Source: Deltaproteobacteria bacterium
GTDB lineage: Bacteria > Myxococcota_A > Polyangia > Polyangiales > Ga0077539
Assembly (NCBI GenBank): GCA_016218725.1
Contig: JACRDB010000147.1
Coordinates: 1-64,000 of the forward strand
Direction of reading: 5' to 3'
Length of the DNA stretch: 64,000 bases
A program made the position numbers and the translations under genes. Below are positions 40,017 to 47,202 of the stretch, one piece after another; the stretch's first letter is position 1; each line of letters opens with the position of its first letter. The notes beneath the pieces are model-generated. The model saw only the letters and a program-made list of their open reading frames with translations, was not told the DNA's origin and searched no databases.

Positions 40017-41590
40017 TGGTCGAGGCGCTCCGAGCCCGCCTGGCCTGCGAGCGCCCCGAGACGGAGCGGCGGGTGCGGGCGCTGGCCTCGGAGCTGGGCC
40101 TGGAGGTGCAGGCCGAGGCGGACCTGGAGCACGCGGTGGCCGAGGGCGGCGACGCGCTCCTCCTGGTGCTGGAGGAGCGCGGGACCGCCGAGGAGGCGGT
40201 GCCGAGGGTGTACTCCGTCGTGGGGGCCAACCGGGCGCTCCTGGTGGTGGTGCTGGTGCCGCCGCCGAGGGAGGCGCTGGAGCGCGCGTTCCTGGCGGCG
40301 GGGGCGTTCTCCGTGGTGGAGGACGGGCCCGCGCTGGGGGACCAGCTCGCGCGGGCGCTGGCGGCGGCGCGGAGGGTGGCGGACGCCCGGGCGGAGAGCG
40401 CGCGCCTGGGCGCGGACGTGGCGCACCAGGACAAGCTGGCCGCGGTGGGGATCCTGGCGGCGGGGGTGAGCCACGAGGTGAACAACCCCTGCGCGGCGCT
40501 CCAGGGGAACCTCACGGCGCTGCGCGAGCAGTTGGAGGAGATCCTCCAGCGCCCGCGCTTCCACCGGCTGGACGCCTTCGAGCAGTGCGTGAGCGAGTGG
40601 CTGGAGTCCCTCGGGGACTGCCTGGCGGCGGCCAAGCGCATCAGCGCGATCGCGCGGCAGCTCACGGCGTACTCGCGCCGGGACGAGGGGGCCGTGGCGC
40701 AGCTCGTGGACCTGAACGAGGAGGCGCGGATGGTGCTGCGCCTGGTGGGCAAGGAGGTGCGCTTCCAGGCGCGCTTCGAGGTGAAGCTCCAGGGGGCCCT
40801 GCCGCCGGTGCTGGCGCCGCCCAACGCCCTGGCGCAGGTGTTGACGAACCTGATCATCAACGCGCTGCAGGCGCTGGAGCACCGGCCCGTGGGGGAGCGC
40901 GCGGTGCACCTCCGGACGAGCTCCGACGCGCAGACCGTGCTCCTGGAGGTGGAGGACAACGGCGAGGGCATCGCGCCGGAGGTCCTCGGGCGGATCTTCG
41001 ACCCGTTCTTCACCACCAAGGCGGCGGGCAAGGGGACGGGGCTGGGGCTGGCGCTGACCAGGCAGCTCGTGCAGCGGATCGGGGGGGAGGTCTTCGTGGA
41101 GAGCCGCGTGGGGCAGGGGACGCGCTTCTCGGTGGTGCTCCCGGCCGGCGAGGAGGCCCAGGCGATCCCCAGGAAGCGGTCGAGCATGCCGCCCACGTCC
41201 AGCAGGCTGTGCGTGCTGATCGTCGAGGACGACGAGCTGGTGCTGCGCTCGCTGGAGCGCTCGCTGGTCAAGCAGTTCGAGTGCATCACCATGAACGACG
41301 CGCGCAAGGCCCTGGAGCGCCTGCGGGCGGACAACCACATTGACGTGGTCTTGAGCGACGTGGTGATGCCGGGGATGAACGGGGTGGAGTTCTACCTCCG
41401 GCTCTTGCAGGACCACCCGAGGCTCGCGCCGCGGATGGCGTTCTTCTCGGGCGGGATCGCGTCCGAGGCGCTCAAGGCGCGCATCGCGGCCACGGGGCGG
41501 CCGTGCCTGGCCAAGCCCATTGATCCGTCGGACCTGATCAAGATGATCCGGGAGCTGAGCACCACCACCGTGCCGCCGCTGCTGGCGTAG
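40016..41590 (+). CDS. hybrid sensor histidine kinase with C-terminal receiver
   Basis: 524 residues from ATG 40016 (GTG 40013 is in frame), overlapping the ketosynthase stop. Residues 1-120 look like a receiver-type fold (ALLLVLEERG; LLVVVLVPPPREALERAF) without clear phospho-Asp. The H-box GVSHEVNNPCAAL puts the phospho-acceptor at His153. The ATPase part has NLIINALQAL, VEDNGEGI, FDPFFTTK and GKGTGLGLAL. Residues from about 400 are a receiver domain (VLIVEDDELV; Asp in VVLSDVVMPGMNG; Lys in CLAKPID). No membrane helix, so it senses a cytosolic signal. Being the last gene of the biosynthetic-looking block, it may respond to the product. Confidence 0.92.
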   Translation: MVEALRARLACERPETERRVRALASELGLEVQAEADLEHAVAEGGDALLLVLEERGTAEEAVPRVYSVVGANRALLVVVLVPPPREALERAFLAAGAFSVVEDGPALGDQLARALAAARRVADARAESARLGADVAHQDKLAAVGILAAGVSHEVNNPCAALQGNLTALREQLEEILQRPRFHRLDAFEQCVSEWLESLGDCLAAAKRISAIARQLTAYSRRDEGAVAQLVDLNEEARMVLRLVGKEVRFQARFEVKLQGALPPVLAPPNALAQVLTNLIINALQALEHRPVGERAVHLRTSSDAQTVLLEVEDNGEGIAPEVLGRIFDPFFTTKAAGKGTGLGLALTRQLVQRIGGEVFVESRVGQGTRFSVVLPAGEEAQAIPRKRSSMPPTSSRLCVLIVEDDELVLRSLERSLVKQFECITMNDARKALERLRADNHIDVVLSDVVMPGMNGVEFYLRLLQDHPRLAPRMAFFSGGIASEALKARIAATGRPCLAKPIDPSDLIKMIRELSTTTVPPLLA

Positions 41591-41592
41591 GC

Positions 41593-42246
41593 TCAGCCGA
41601 GGCGTACGAGTCTGTGCGCGCGCACGGCCTCGGTGGTGGGGTTGCGCACGGACGTGCTCACGAAGCTCGACGCGTTCACGAACACGGTACGCAGGCCCTC
41701 CAGCGAGGCCTCGCCGTGGGCCTCATGGACGTGACCGAAGACGTGCACCCTCGGGGGGCGCGCGCGCACCACGTCGAGGAGGGCCTCGCAGCCGACGTCC
41801 AGGCCAAGGCGGGTGCGGTCCAGGACGCCGTGCGGCGGGCCGTGGGTGACCAGCACGTCGAGCCCCTCGGGGATTGCGGCCCAGCGCGCGGCCAGGGACG
41901 CTCCGCGGTCGTCTTGAAACGCCCACTCACCGTGTCGGGGGGTGTAGGGCGAGGCCCACAGGCGCAGCCCGAGGAGCTCGCAGCCCTCGTCCACGAGGTA
42001 CGTCACGCCGCTCTGGCGAGCCAGGGCGCGGACGGTCCAGCGGTCCCTCTCGGCGATGAAGTCGTGGTTGCCCGCGGTGAGCACCTTGCACTTCGCGGGC
42101 TGCTGGGCGAACCAGGCGAAGAAGGCCTCGGCCTCGGTGAGGGTCCCGTGGCGGGTGAAGTCCCCCGCGTGGACGAGGAAATCGCACGGCGGCACCTGGA
42201 GCCCGGCGTGGCTGTTGTGCGTGTCAGAGATCAGCACCAGATCCAT
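41593..42246 (-). CDS. metallophosphoesterase, UPF0046/MPPED-like
   Basis: 217 residues from ATG 42246. The five metallophosphoesterase blocks are present in order: ISDTHNSH, VHAGDFT, TAGNHDFI, VTHGPPHGVLD and VFGHVHEAHG. The THGPPHGVLD and short length match the MPPED1/2-like (UPF0046) class found in bacteria and animals, which hydrolyse phosphodiesters including cyclic nucleotides. No signal peptide, so it is cytosolic. It converges on the histidine kinase gene with two bases between stops. Confidence 0.9.
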   Translation of the reverse strand: MDLVLISDTHNSHAGLQVPPCDFLVHAGDFTRHGTLTEAEAFFAWFAQQPAKCKVLTAGNHDFIAERDRWTVRALARQSGVTYLVDEGCELLGLRLWASPYTPRHGEWAFQDDRGASLAARWAAIPEGLDVLVTHGPPHGVLDRTRLGLDVGCEALLDVVRARPPRVHVFGHVHEAHGEASLEGLRTVFVNASSFVSTSVRNPTTEAVRAHRLVRLG

Positions 42247-42301
42247 GGGCCAGGCGATGGTAGCACGGCACTACGGCGCCCATCCCCTCCAAGCGCTGCG
42301 C

Positions 42302-42793
42302 TCAGGAGCCTCCGGCGATGTCCCCGGAGTCCGGCAGGTCGGGCACGGGCACGCCGGAGTCGGTGACCGCCGAGCAGCTCATCTCCGGGCGGTAGATGCA
42401 CAGGTTGGCCGCGCAGCAGTAGGACCCGACGCGCGTCTCGCCGCTGCGCCAGCAGCGCTCGCAGTCGCCGTGGGAGGCGCAGGTGGCGGGACACACACCG
42501 TCGCCGTCGGGCAGCTCCGTGTCGGGCCTGGCGGTGTCCGGGCGGCCCGTGTCCTCGGGCCCGGTGTCAGGCACCGCCGTGTCGGGCGCCGCCGTGTCCG
42601 GGCGTCGAGTGTCCGGCAGCGCCGTGTCGGGTAGGGTCGTGTCCGGGAGCGCTGTGTCCGGGAGCGCCGTGTCCATGGCCAGCTCGTCGCCCCCGTCCGA
42701 GGCGTCCAGGTCCATGGGGATCCCGCCACCGCCGCCGCGGGCCGAGCATGCCGCCAGCAGCGCGAAGAGCACACCCTGCAAGCGCAAGTCCAT
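42302..42793 (-). CDS. lipoprotein with PDT-repeat linker and small Cys-rich domain
   Basis: 163 residues from ATG 42793. The signal (LQGVLFALLAAC) ends in a lipobox Cys. Next comes a linker of about ten LPDT/PDTA five-residue repeats (15-bp DNA period, roughly 42520-42680), a type common in myxobacterial surface lipoproteins. The C-terminal 55 residues hold eight Cys (CPATCASHGDCERCW, YCCAANLCIY, MSCSAV), suggesting a disulfide-knotted module. Function unknown. The linker probably projects the domain away from the outer membrane. Confidence 0.72.
   Translation of the reverse strand: MDLRLQGVLFALLAACSARGGGGGIPMDLDASDGGDELAMDTALPDTALPDTTLPDTALPDTRRPDTAAPDTAVPDTGPEDTGRPDTARPDTELPDGDGVCPATCASHGDCERCWRSGETRVGSYCCAANLCIYRPEMSCSAVTDSGVPVPDLPDSGDIAGGS
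42520..42680 (-). repeat. 15-bp coding repeats (PDT linker)
   Basis: Degenerate 15-bp units such as GTGTCCGGGAGCGCC (plus strand) repeat about ten times and encode xPDTx on the minus strand. A similar array occurs on the plus strand near 44985-45085 in another lipoprotein gene. The arrays may expand or contract by slippage without breaking the frame. Confidence 0.8.
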
Positions 42794-42845
42794 TCCCCGA
42801 TGGGAGCACGGCGCCGCACCCCTGGCAAGGCGCCGCCCCCCGGCG

Positions 42846-44102
42846 TCAGAAGCACGCCAGCGGCGCCGCGGAGACCAGCGGCACGAGCCTGCGGTAGTCC
42901 TCGTGGCGGTTGCCCCCGCGCAGGTCCCCCGACAGCATGAAGTAGTACGCGCGGGTGGGGTCCACCCCGGCGGCGCTGTACGCCTGCACGTCGCTGTCCA
43001 TGTTGCCAAAGGCCCACGCCGGCGGGCGCCCGAGGCGAGCGGTGAGCGCCGTAAGCTCCTGGACCTTGAAGTCCCGGGCGGCGTTACCCGTGGCGCCGGT
43101 GAAGGTGAGGGTGGTGTGGACGATGCCCGGGGGCAGGGCGCGCTCGCGCACCCAGTCGTGGGTGCGCTGCGTGAGCCACCAGGGCCTCGCGGTGAGGTAG
43201 AAGATCACGTAGCCCCGGCGCGCCAGCGCCCAGAGCACCTCCGGAGCGCCAGGGTGCACCATGGGAGAGGCACCCCCGAAGAGCACCCTCCACTCGGCCG
43301 TCTCGCTCTCCGTCAGGGTGCCGTCCACGTCGGTGACCGCCACCTGGGCGCCCGCGGGCACCACCCGGACATACTGGTCGGCCACGGTCTGGTCGCCCCT
43401 CACCACGAAGCGGATACGGTGCAGCCCCACGCCAAGCCTGCGCTCCGGCGGCAGCTCGAAGAACACCTGGCCCCCGGTGTCCGTCACGCCCTCCACCGGC
43501 GCGTGGGCCCCGTCATTGGTGGTGCGCACCTGGCCCAGGCGCTCCCAGGCGCGGCAGCCCCGCAGGAGGAAGAGCTCCACGTCCTCGTCCTGGAGGTCGT
43601 CGTCGTTGAAGCCGTAGGCGAACTTGGCCAGGGCGAACTGCCGGTCCCCCTCCCTCAAGAGGAGGTCCCTGCCGCGGTGCTGCGGCCCCCCGAGGGCCAC
43701 CGTCACCCGCGTGAGGGCGTGCACCCAGGGCGTCCGCGCGGAGGGGGTGGGGGGCTCCAGGTCGCACCGGGGCGGCTCCGGGCACGAGGCGCCCGCCTCG
43801 GCCGCGGTGTCCCTTGAAGTGTCCATTGGAGTATCGCTTATCACGCGGGAATCCACGGCGGTGTCAGGGCCTGGAGCGGTGTCCATGGCGCGGGAGTCCG
43901 TCGGGGCCGAGGTGTCCCTCGGGGCCTCGGCGGAGTCCGGTGTCGTTGCGGTGTCCGCGGTGGTGTCCGGCGGGGGCTCCGCGGTGTCCTCCGGGGCCGC
44001 GTCCGGCGCGTCCCGAAGGTTGGCGTAGCGACCCGCCGCGGACCCCGCGCACCCGGCGCCCAGGACCGCCACGATGGAGACCAGCACGGCGTCACGCTTC
44101 AC
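42846..44102 (-). CDS. lipoprotein with LNS2/lipin-type phosphatase-like domain
   Basis: 418 residues from GTG 44102. The signal VLVSIVAVLGAGC ends in a lipobox Cys; a 100-residue Asp/Thr/Pro-rich linker follows, then a beta-rich domain and, from about residue 260, a HAD-like LNS2 domain: VAVTDVDGTLTESE (DxDGT nucleophile), YVIFYLTARPWWLTQRTHDWV, GNAARDFKVQEL and FGNMDSDVQAYSAAGV. LNS2 occurs in lipins and in phosphatidylinositol-transfer proteins. Its presence in a lipid-anchored envelope protein suggests phosphatidate or another phospholipid as ligand or substrate. The catalytic Asp pair seems intact. Confidence 0.78.
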   Translation of the reverse strand: MKRDAVLVSIVAVLGAGCAGSAAGRYANLRDAPDAAPEDTAEPPPDTTADTATTPDSAEAPRDTSAPTDSRAMDTAPGPDTAVDSRVISDTPMDTSRDTAAEAGASCPEPPRCDLEPPTPSARTPWVHALTRVTVALGGPQHRGRDLLLREGDRQFALAKFAYGFNDDDLQDEDVELFLLRGCRAWERLGQVRTTNDGAHAPVEGVTDTGGQVFFELPPERRLGVGLHRIRFVVRGDQTVADQYVRVVPAGAQVAVTDVDGTLTESETAEWRVLFGGASPMVHPGAPEVLWALARRGYVIFYLTARPWWLTQRTHDWVRERALPPGIVHTTLTFTGATGNAARDFKVQELTALTARLGRPPAWAFGNMDSDVQAYSAAGVDPTRAYYFMLSGDLRGGNRHEDYRRLVPLVSAAPLACF

Positions 44103-44143
44103 AGGGCCAAGTGTGCCTGCGGTCCCGCGCCCCGTCGAGGCCC

Positions 44144-44530
44144 TCACCCGCGGAGGGTCACCTCGCCGCGGTGCAGGCTGTGCCCCTCGGCGTCGAGCAC
44201 CTCCACCTGCATGCTCCGGGCGCTGGAGATCCGGCGCCGACCCCAGGTGCGCCAGCGGCTCCCGCGGCCCACGTCCAGGGTCTGGCGCTGCACCTCGTGG
44301 CCGTCCACGCGCCACACCAGGGTCACCTGCGTGGGCGTCCCCTGGTTCCGTAGCTCCAGCCAGAACACCGCCTCGCGGGCGCTCGCCAGGGACTCCGGCG
44401 CCCCCACGGGCATGGACCGCTCGACGCGGTCCGTGAACTGCCCCCGGACCACGGTCACCTGGGCCTGGGCCTCGGACGCCAGCAGCGAGAGAGAGAGTAC
44501 AAAGGTCGGGAGCAAGGTGCGTACGTTCAT
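44144..44530 (-). CDS. secreted DUF2914 domain protein
   Basis: 128 residues from ATG 44530, with GGAG about 8 bases upstream. A cleavable signal ends at ASEAQA. The mature protein is essentially one DUF2914 domain: EAVFWLELRN, QVTLVWRVDGHEVQRQTLDVG, SRWRTWGRRRI and MQVEVLDAEGHSLHRGEVTL. DUF2914 is a small beta-sandwich found in periplasmic and membrane proteins of proteobacteria and myxobacteria, with unknown activity. It lies 41 bp upstream of the LNS2 lipoprotein gene on the same strand, so the two are likely co-transcribed. Confidence 0.8.
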   Translation of the reverse strand: MNVRTLLPTFVLSLSLLASEAQAQVTVVRGQFTDRVERSMPVGAPESLASAREAVFWLELRNQGTPTQVTLVWRVDGHEVQRQTLDVGRGSRWRTWGRRRISSARSMQVEVLDAEGHSLHRGEVTLRG

Positions 44531-44724
44531 GGTCGCCACTCCGATCGGTGCCGGGGCATGGTGCAGCCCCCGTGCCGCCCCCGCAAGACCCCCCGGAGAG
44601 CCTCCGGGGACAGAGAAAAAAGCTAATAATTTCAATGGTTTACATAAGTGCATGGGTGGGCGTCGCGCGCGGGGCTTCGGGGGAGGGCCGTGGGCAGGGA
44701 GCCACGGGGGTGTATACTCGCCGA
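44531..44724. other. divergent intergenic region with an AT-rich island
   Basis: The 194 bp separate the DUF2914 gene (minus) from a lipoprotein gene (plus). A stretch of about 40 bp at 44614-44652 is AT-rich (AAAAAAGCTAATAATTTCAA, then TTTACATAAG), in strong contrast to the rest. TATACT at 44713-44718 lies 6 bp before the chosen GTG start at 44725. Promoters in both directions are likely here. The -35 boxes are not clear. Confidence 0.4.
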
Positions 44725-46134
44725 GTGCGGCGATTCGCGGCGTTGCTCCTCCTCCTCGGGTGCGTGGATCCGGACCTGGTGGACGGCCCCATTGACAATG
44801 ACGTACCAGGCCAGGGAGACACCGAGGACGAGCAGGCCACGGAGGACTCGGGCCTGACGCCCGAAGCTGCCACCCCCGACAGCGCCGCGCCGGATGTCCC
44901 CTCGGAGGAGCGTGCCCCGGACCCGGACGCCGAGCCCCCAACGGACACGCAGGAGCCCTCGGACCGCGTGCCTCCGGCGGACGTCACGGCGCCGGACACC
45001 AGGGCGCCGGACACCGCGGTGCCGGACACCGCCCGGCCGGACACGGCCCGGCCCGACACCGCGGCGCCGGACACCGCCCCACCCATGGACGTGTCCATGG
45101 GGGACCCCTGCGCGAGGCTCATGGGGCTCTACTGCGGGGATCGCCTGGGCCTCGCGTCGGACCTCCTGATCCGTTGCAGCGGGTCCCTGGCCATCGAGCG
45201 CCACTGCCGTGGGCGCTGCCTGCGCATGGGTGACGGCGGCGAGGACGCATGCCCCTGCCCCGACGGGGATGGTGTGTATTGTGGCGAACCCGCCGGGCTC
45301 GACGCCAACCGCCTCTACGACTGCCGGGGCGGGAGGTACACCGCGCGCAGCTTGTGCGCGGGGCGGTGTACGGTGGTGGCGGGCGCCGGGGCGGACCGCT
45401 GCGCGGCGTGCCCTTCGGGCAACGGGCTCTACTGTGGTGGGCCCCTGGGGGCGGACGCCAACGTGCTGTACCACTGCATGGACGGGGTGCTCTCGGAGCG
45501 CCAGCGGTGTGGGAGCCGGTGTCAGGTGAACCCTCCGGGGGTGCCGGACGCCTGCGGGGGCTGCCCCATGGGGGACGGGACCTACTGCGGGGGCTCCGTG
45601 GGGATGGACGCCAACACGCTCTACCGGTGCGCGGGGGGGACCTTCACCATGCTCTCGCGCTGCCCGAGCACCTGCGTGGGGGCAGGCGCGTCGGGGTCGT
45701 GCATGGGCACGGGGATGGGGCTGTCGTGTAGCAACGTGCAGTGGTGGAACGTGAGGCTCACCTATGGGCCGTACCGGCTGACCAACGGCGGGATCATGTG
45801 GTGGGACACGGACCTGGCCGTGGCGGCGGGCTCGCGGGTCCAGCTCCGTCATGACTCGCGCCTGGTGGCCGAGAGCGTCCAGGCCTGGGGCTGGCAGCCG
45901 CGGTTCATGGACCTGACCACCGGGCAGCTCTTTCAGTTCCTGCACCTGACGCCCTCGGCGCGGTACACCACCACCGTGGGGATGACCTACCCCGCGGGCA
46001 CCGTGGTGGGCCTCTCCGGCGGGGCCACCGCGGACACGGGCTACCCTCGGTACTCCACCGGCGCCCACCTGTGCGTAGAGACCGTGGCCGAGTGGCGCAC
46101 GGCGTTCCCGATGGGCATGGACGCCTGCCGGTAG
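44725..46134 (+). CDS. Cys-rich lipoprotein with PDT-repeat linker
   Basis: 469 residues from GTG 44725, giving the compact signal MRRFAALLLLLGC. A 120-residue linker of Asp/Pro/Thr with APDT/RPDT repeats follows. The middle holds four Cys-rich units of about 50 residues, each with a YCGxxxGxDANxLYxC-like core (GLYCGDRLGLASDLLIRC, GVYCGEPAGLDANRLYDC, GLYCGGPLGADANVLYHC, GTYCGGSVGMDANTLYRC). The C-terminal 150 residues form an unrecognised beta-rich domain. Probably a surface-displayed binding protein. Further GTG starts upstream (44710, 44548) are possible but less convincing. Confidence 0.75.
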   Translation: MRRFAALLLLLGCVDPDLVDGPIDNDVPGQGDTEDEQATEDSGLTPEAATPDSAAPDVPSEERAPDPDAEPPTDTQEPSDRVPPADVTAPDTRAPDTAVPDTARPDTARPDTAAPDTAPPMDVSMGDPCARLMGLYCGDRLGLASDLLIRCSGSLAIERHCRGRCLRMGDGGEDACPCPDGDGVYCGEPAGLDANRLYDCRGGRYTARSLCAGRCTVVAGAGADRCAACPSGNGLYCGGPLGADANVLYHCMDGVLSERQRCGSRCQVNPPGVPDACGGCPMGDGTYCGGSVGMDANTLYRCAGGTFTMLSRCPSTCVGAGASGSCMGTGMGLSCSNVQWWNVRLTYGPYRLTNGGIMWWDTDLAVAAGSRVQLRHDSRLVAESVQAWGWQPRFMDLTTGQLFQFLHLTPSARYTTTVGMTYPAGTVVGLSGGATADTGYPRYSTGAHLCVETVAEWRTAFPMGMDACR

Positions 46135-46156
46135 GTGTTGTAAGGGCGGTGTCTTT

Positions 46157-46178
46157 GGCCCCGGCTGGAGCCGAGGCC
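46157..46178 (+). promoter_or_regulatory. hairpin in the leader of a peptidoglycan-binding protein gene
   Basis: GGCC-C-CGGCT pairs with AGCCG-A-GGCC around a 2-nt centre, leaving one mismatch. It lies between the upstream lipoprotein stop and the GGAG ribosome-binding site before ATG 46194. It may end the upstream transcript or tune translation of the small gene. Confidence 0.35.
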
Positions 46179-46193
46179 GAGGAGACGCGTACC

Positions 46194-46424
46194 ATGAGCT
46201 TGCTGAAGAAGGGTTCCCATGGCGATTCCGTGACGGCGCTCCAGAGCGATCTGTGCGCGCTGGGCTACGACCTCTCGGTGGACGGGATCTTCGGAGACGA
46301 CACCCAGGACGCCGTGAGGCACCTGCAGAAGTCCTTCGGTTACACCGTGGACGGGCTCGTCGGGGACGGCACCCGCGCGCTCATCGCGCAGCAGAAGGGC
46401 TACGGCTGGAAGGCCAACAAGTAA
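46194..46424 (+). CDS. stand-alone peptidoglycan-binding domain protein
   Basis: 76 residues from ATG 46194 with GGAG upstream. Almost the whole protein is one PG_binding_1 domain: LKKGSHGDSVTALQSDLCALGYDLSVDGIFGDDTQDAVRHLQKSFG, then VDGLVGDGTRALI. Such domains usually sit in larger wall hydrolases; here there is no signal peptide and no catalytic part. It may be exported by a non-classical route, serve as an immunity or adaptor module, or bind something other than peptidoglycan. Confidence 0.85.
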   Translation: MSLLKKGSHGDSVTALQSDLCALGYDLSVDGIFGDDTQDAVRHLQKSFGYTVDGLVGDGTRALIAQQKGYGWKANK

Positions 46425-46425
46425 C

Positions 46426-46815
46426 CTACCGGGGCGCCGGCGCCACCCTCACCGGGTGCGCGTCCGGCGTGCTGTCCAGCGCCCTGGGCGCCCTGGGCGG
46501 GAGCCTCCGGGCGACCAGGGCCCAGCCCAGCACCACCACCACCAGGCTCAGGCCCCCGAGCCACCCCTGGCGGGGCCTCTTGAAGAGCCCCACGCCCAGC
46601 GCCAGAAACCCCAGGTACAGCGCCCCGGAGAGGCCAAAGGTGGCGACCTGGGCCACGCGGTGGAGCACCCTCACGCTGGGGGGCGCGAGGTGGAAGGCCA
46701 CCACCCCGGCCACCCCAAGGGCGAGGAAGAGCGTACCCAGCCGCGCGATCCAGCGCGCGGGGGCCGGGGTCCCGCGCCCGGCGGCGACCAGGAGCTCCTC
46801 GTGGGCGCCCTCCAC
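46426..46815 (-). CDS. small membrane protein, three predicted helices
   Basis: 129 residues from GTG 46815, six bases after the preceding stop. Three hydrophobic segments are visible (LGTLFLALGVAGVVAF, VATFGLSGALYLGFLALGVGLF, LGGLSLVVVVLGWALVA), separated by short basic loops, with a Pro/Arg-rich tail. No family recognised. It forms a two-gene unit with the membrane protein gene at 46821-47114. Its stop lies one base from the convergent small gene. Confidence 0.55.
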   Translation of the reverse strand: MEGAHEELLVAAGRGTPAPARWIARLGTLFLALGVAGVVAFHLAPPSVRVLHRVAQVATFGLSGALYLGFLALGVGLFKRPRQGWLGGLSLVVVVLGWALVARRLPPRAPRALDSTPDAHPVRVAPAPR

Positions 46816-46820
46816 GGCGG

Positions 46821-47114
46821 TCAGCGCACCCGCGTGAGGCGGCCCTTGCGGGCGTCCCACACGATCATGAACACCGAGGTGAAGAACCCCAGCACGCCCC
46901 CGAGAAGCCCGCCCAGCACCGCCGCGGCGAGGCCACCGCGGGAGAGGATCCAGAGGTAGACCTCGCGCGGGAGCCACCAGGGGGCGTCCCAGCCCTGCAC
47001 CAGCCACCACAGGAGCCCCGCGAGGCCGCCGATGCAGAGGGCCATTGCGAGGGCGCACTTGAGGAGCGTCCAGGGCCACCCGGAGCGCCACGAGGAGGTT
47101 TGCGACTCGGCCAC
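46821..47114 (-). CDS. small membrane protein, two predicted helices
   Basis: 97 residues from GTG 47114. Two hydrophobic segments (LLKCALAMALCIGGLAGLLWWLV; GGLAAAVLGGLLGGVLGFFTSVFMIV) flank an amphipathic loop (PWWLPREVYLWILSRG), with a basic C-terminal end. Family unknown. It is divergent from the PafA-like gene across 88 bp that contain a 15-bp palindrome, and it is followed closely by a second membrane protein gene. Confidence 0.55.
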   Translation of the reverse strand: MAESQTSSWRSGWPWTLLKCALAMALCIGGLAGLLWWLVQGWDAPWWLPREVYLWILSRGGLAAAVLGGLLGGVLGFFTSVFMIVWDARKGRLTRVR

Positions 47115-47131
47115 GGAGTCACTGTAGCGCG

Positions 47132-47146
47132 CGCGAGGCCCTCGCG
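47132..47146. promoter_or_regulatory. 15-bp palindrome in a divergent intergenic region
   Basis: CGCGAGGCCCTCGCG is a perfect 7+1+7 palindrome located between the start of the membrane protein gene (minus) and the PafA-like gene (plus). It could be an operator controlling both. Being wholly GC, it could also arise by chance here. Confidence 0.25.
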
Positions 47147-47202
47147 GGAGGGCGGACGAAAGCCTCGCCCGGTCGGGGCGCATTTGTGGGATCTTCCGGG
47201 CC

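Noticed and set aside
42520..42680. Possible CRISPR-like array
   Set aside because: The 15-bp units are contiguous, without spacers, and encode the in-frame PDT linker.
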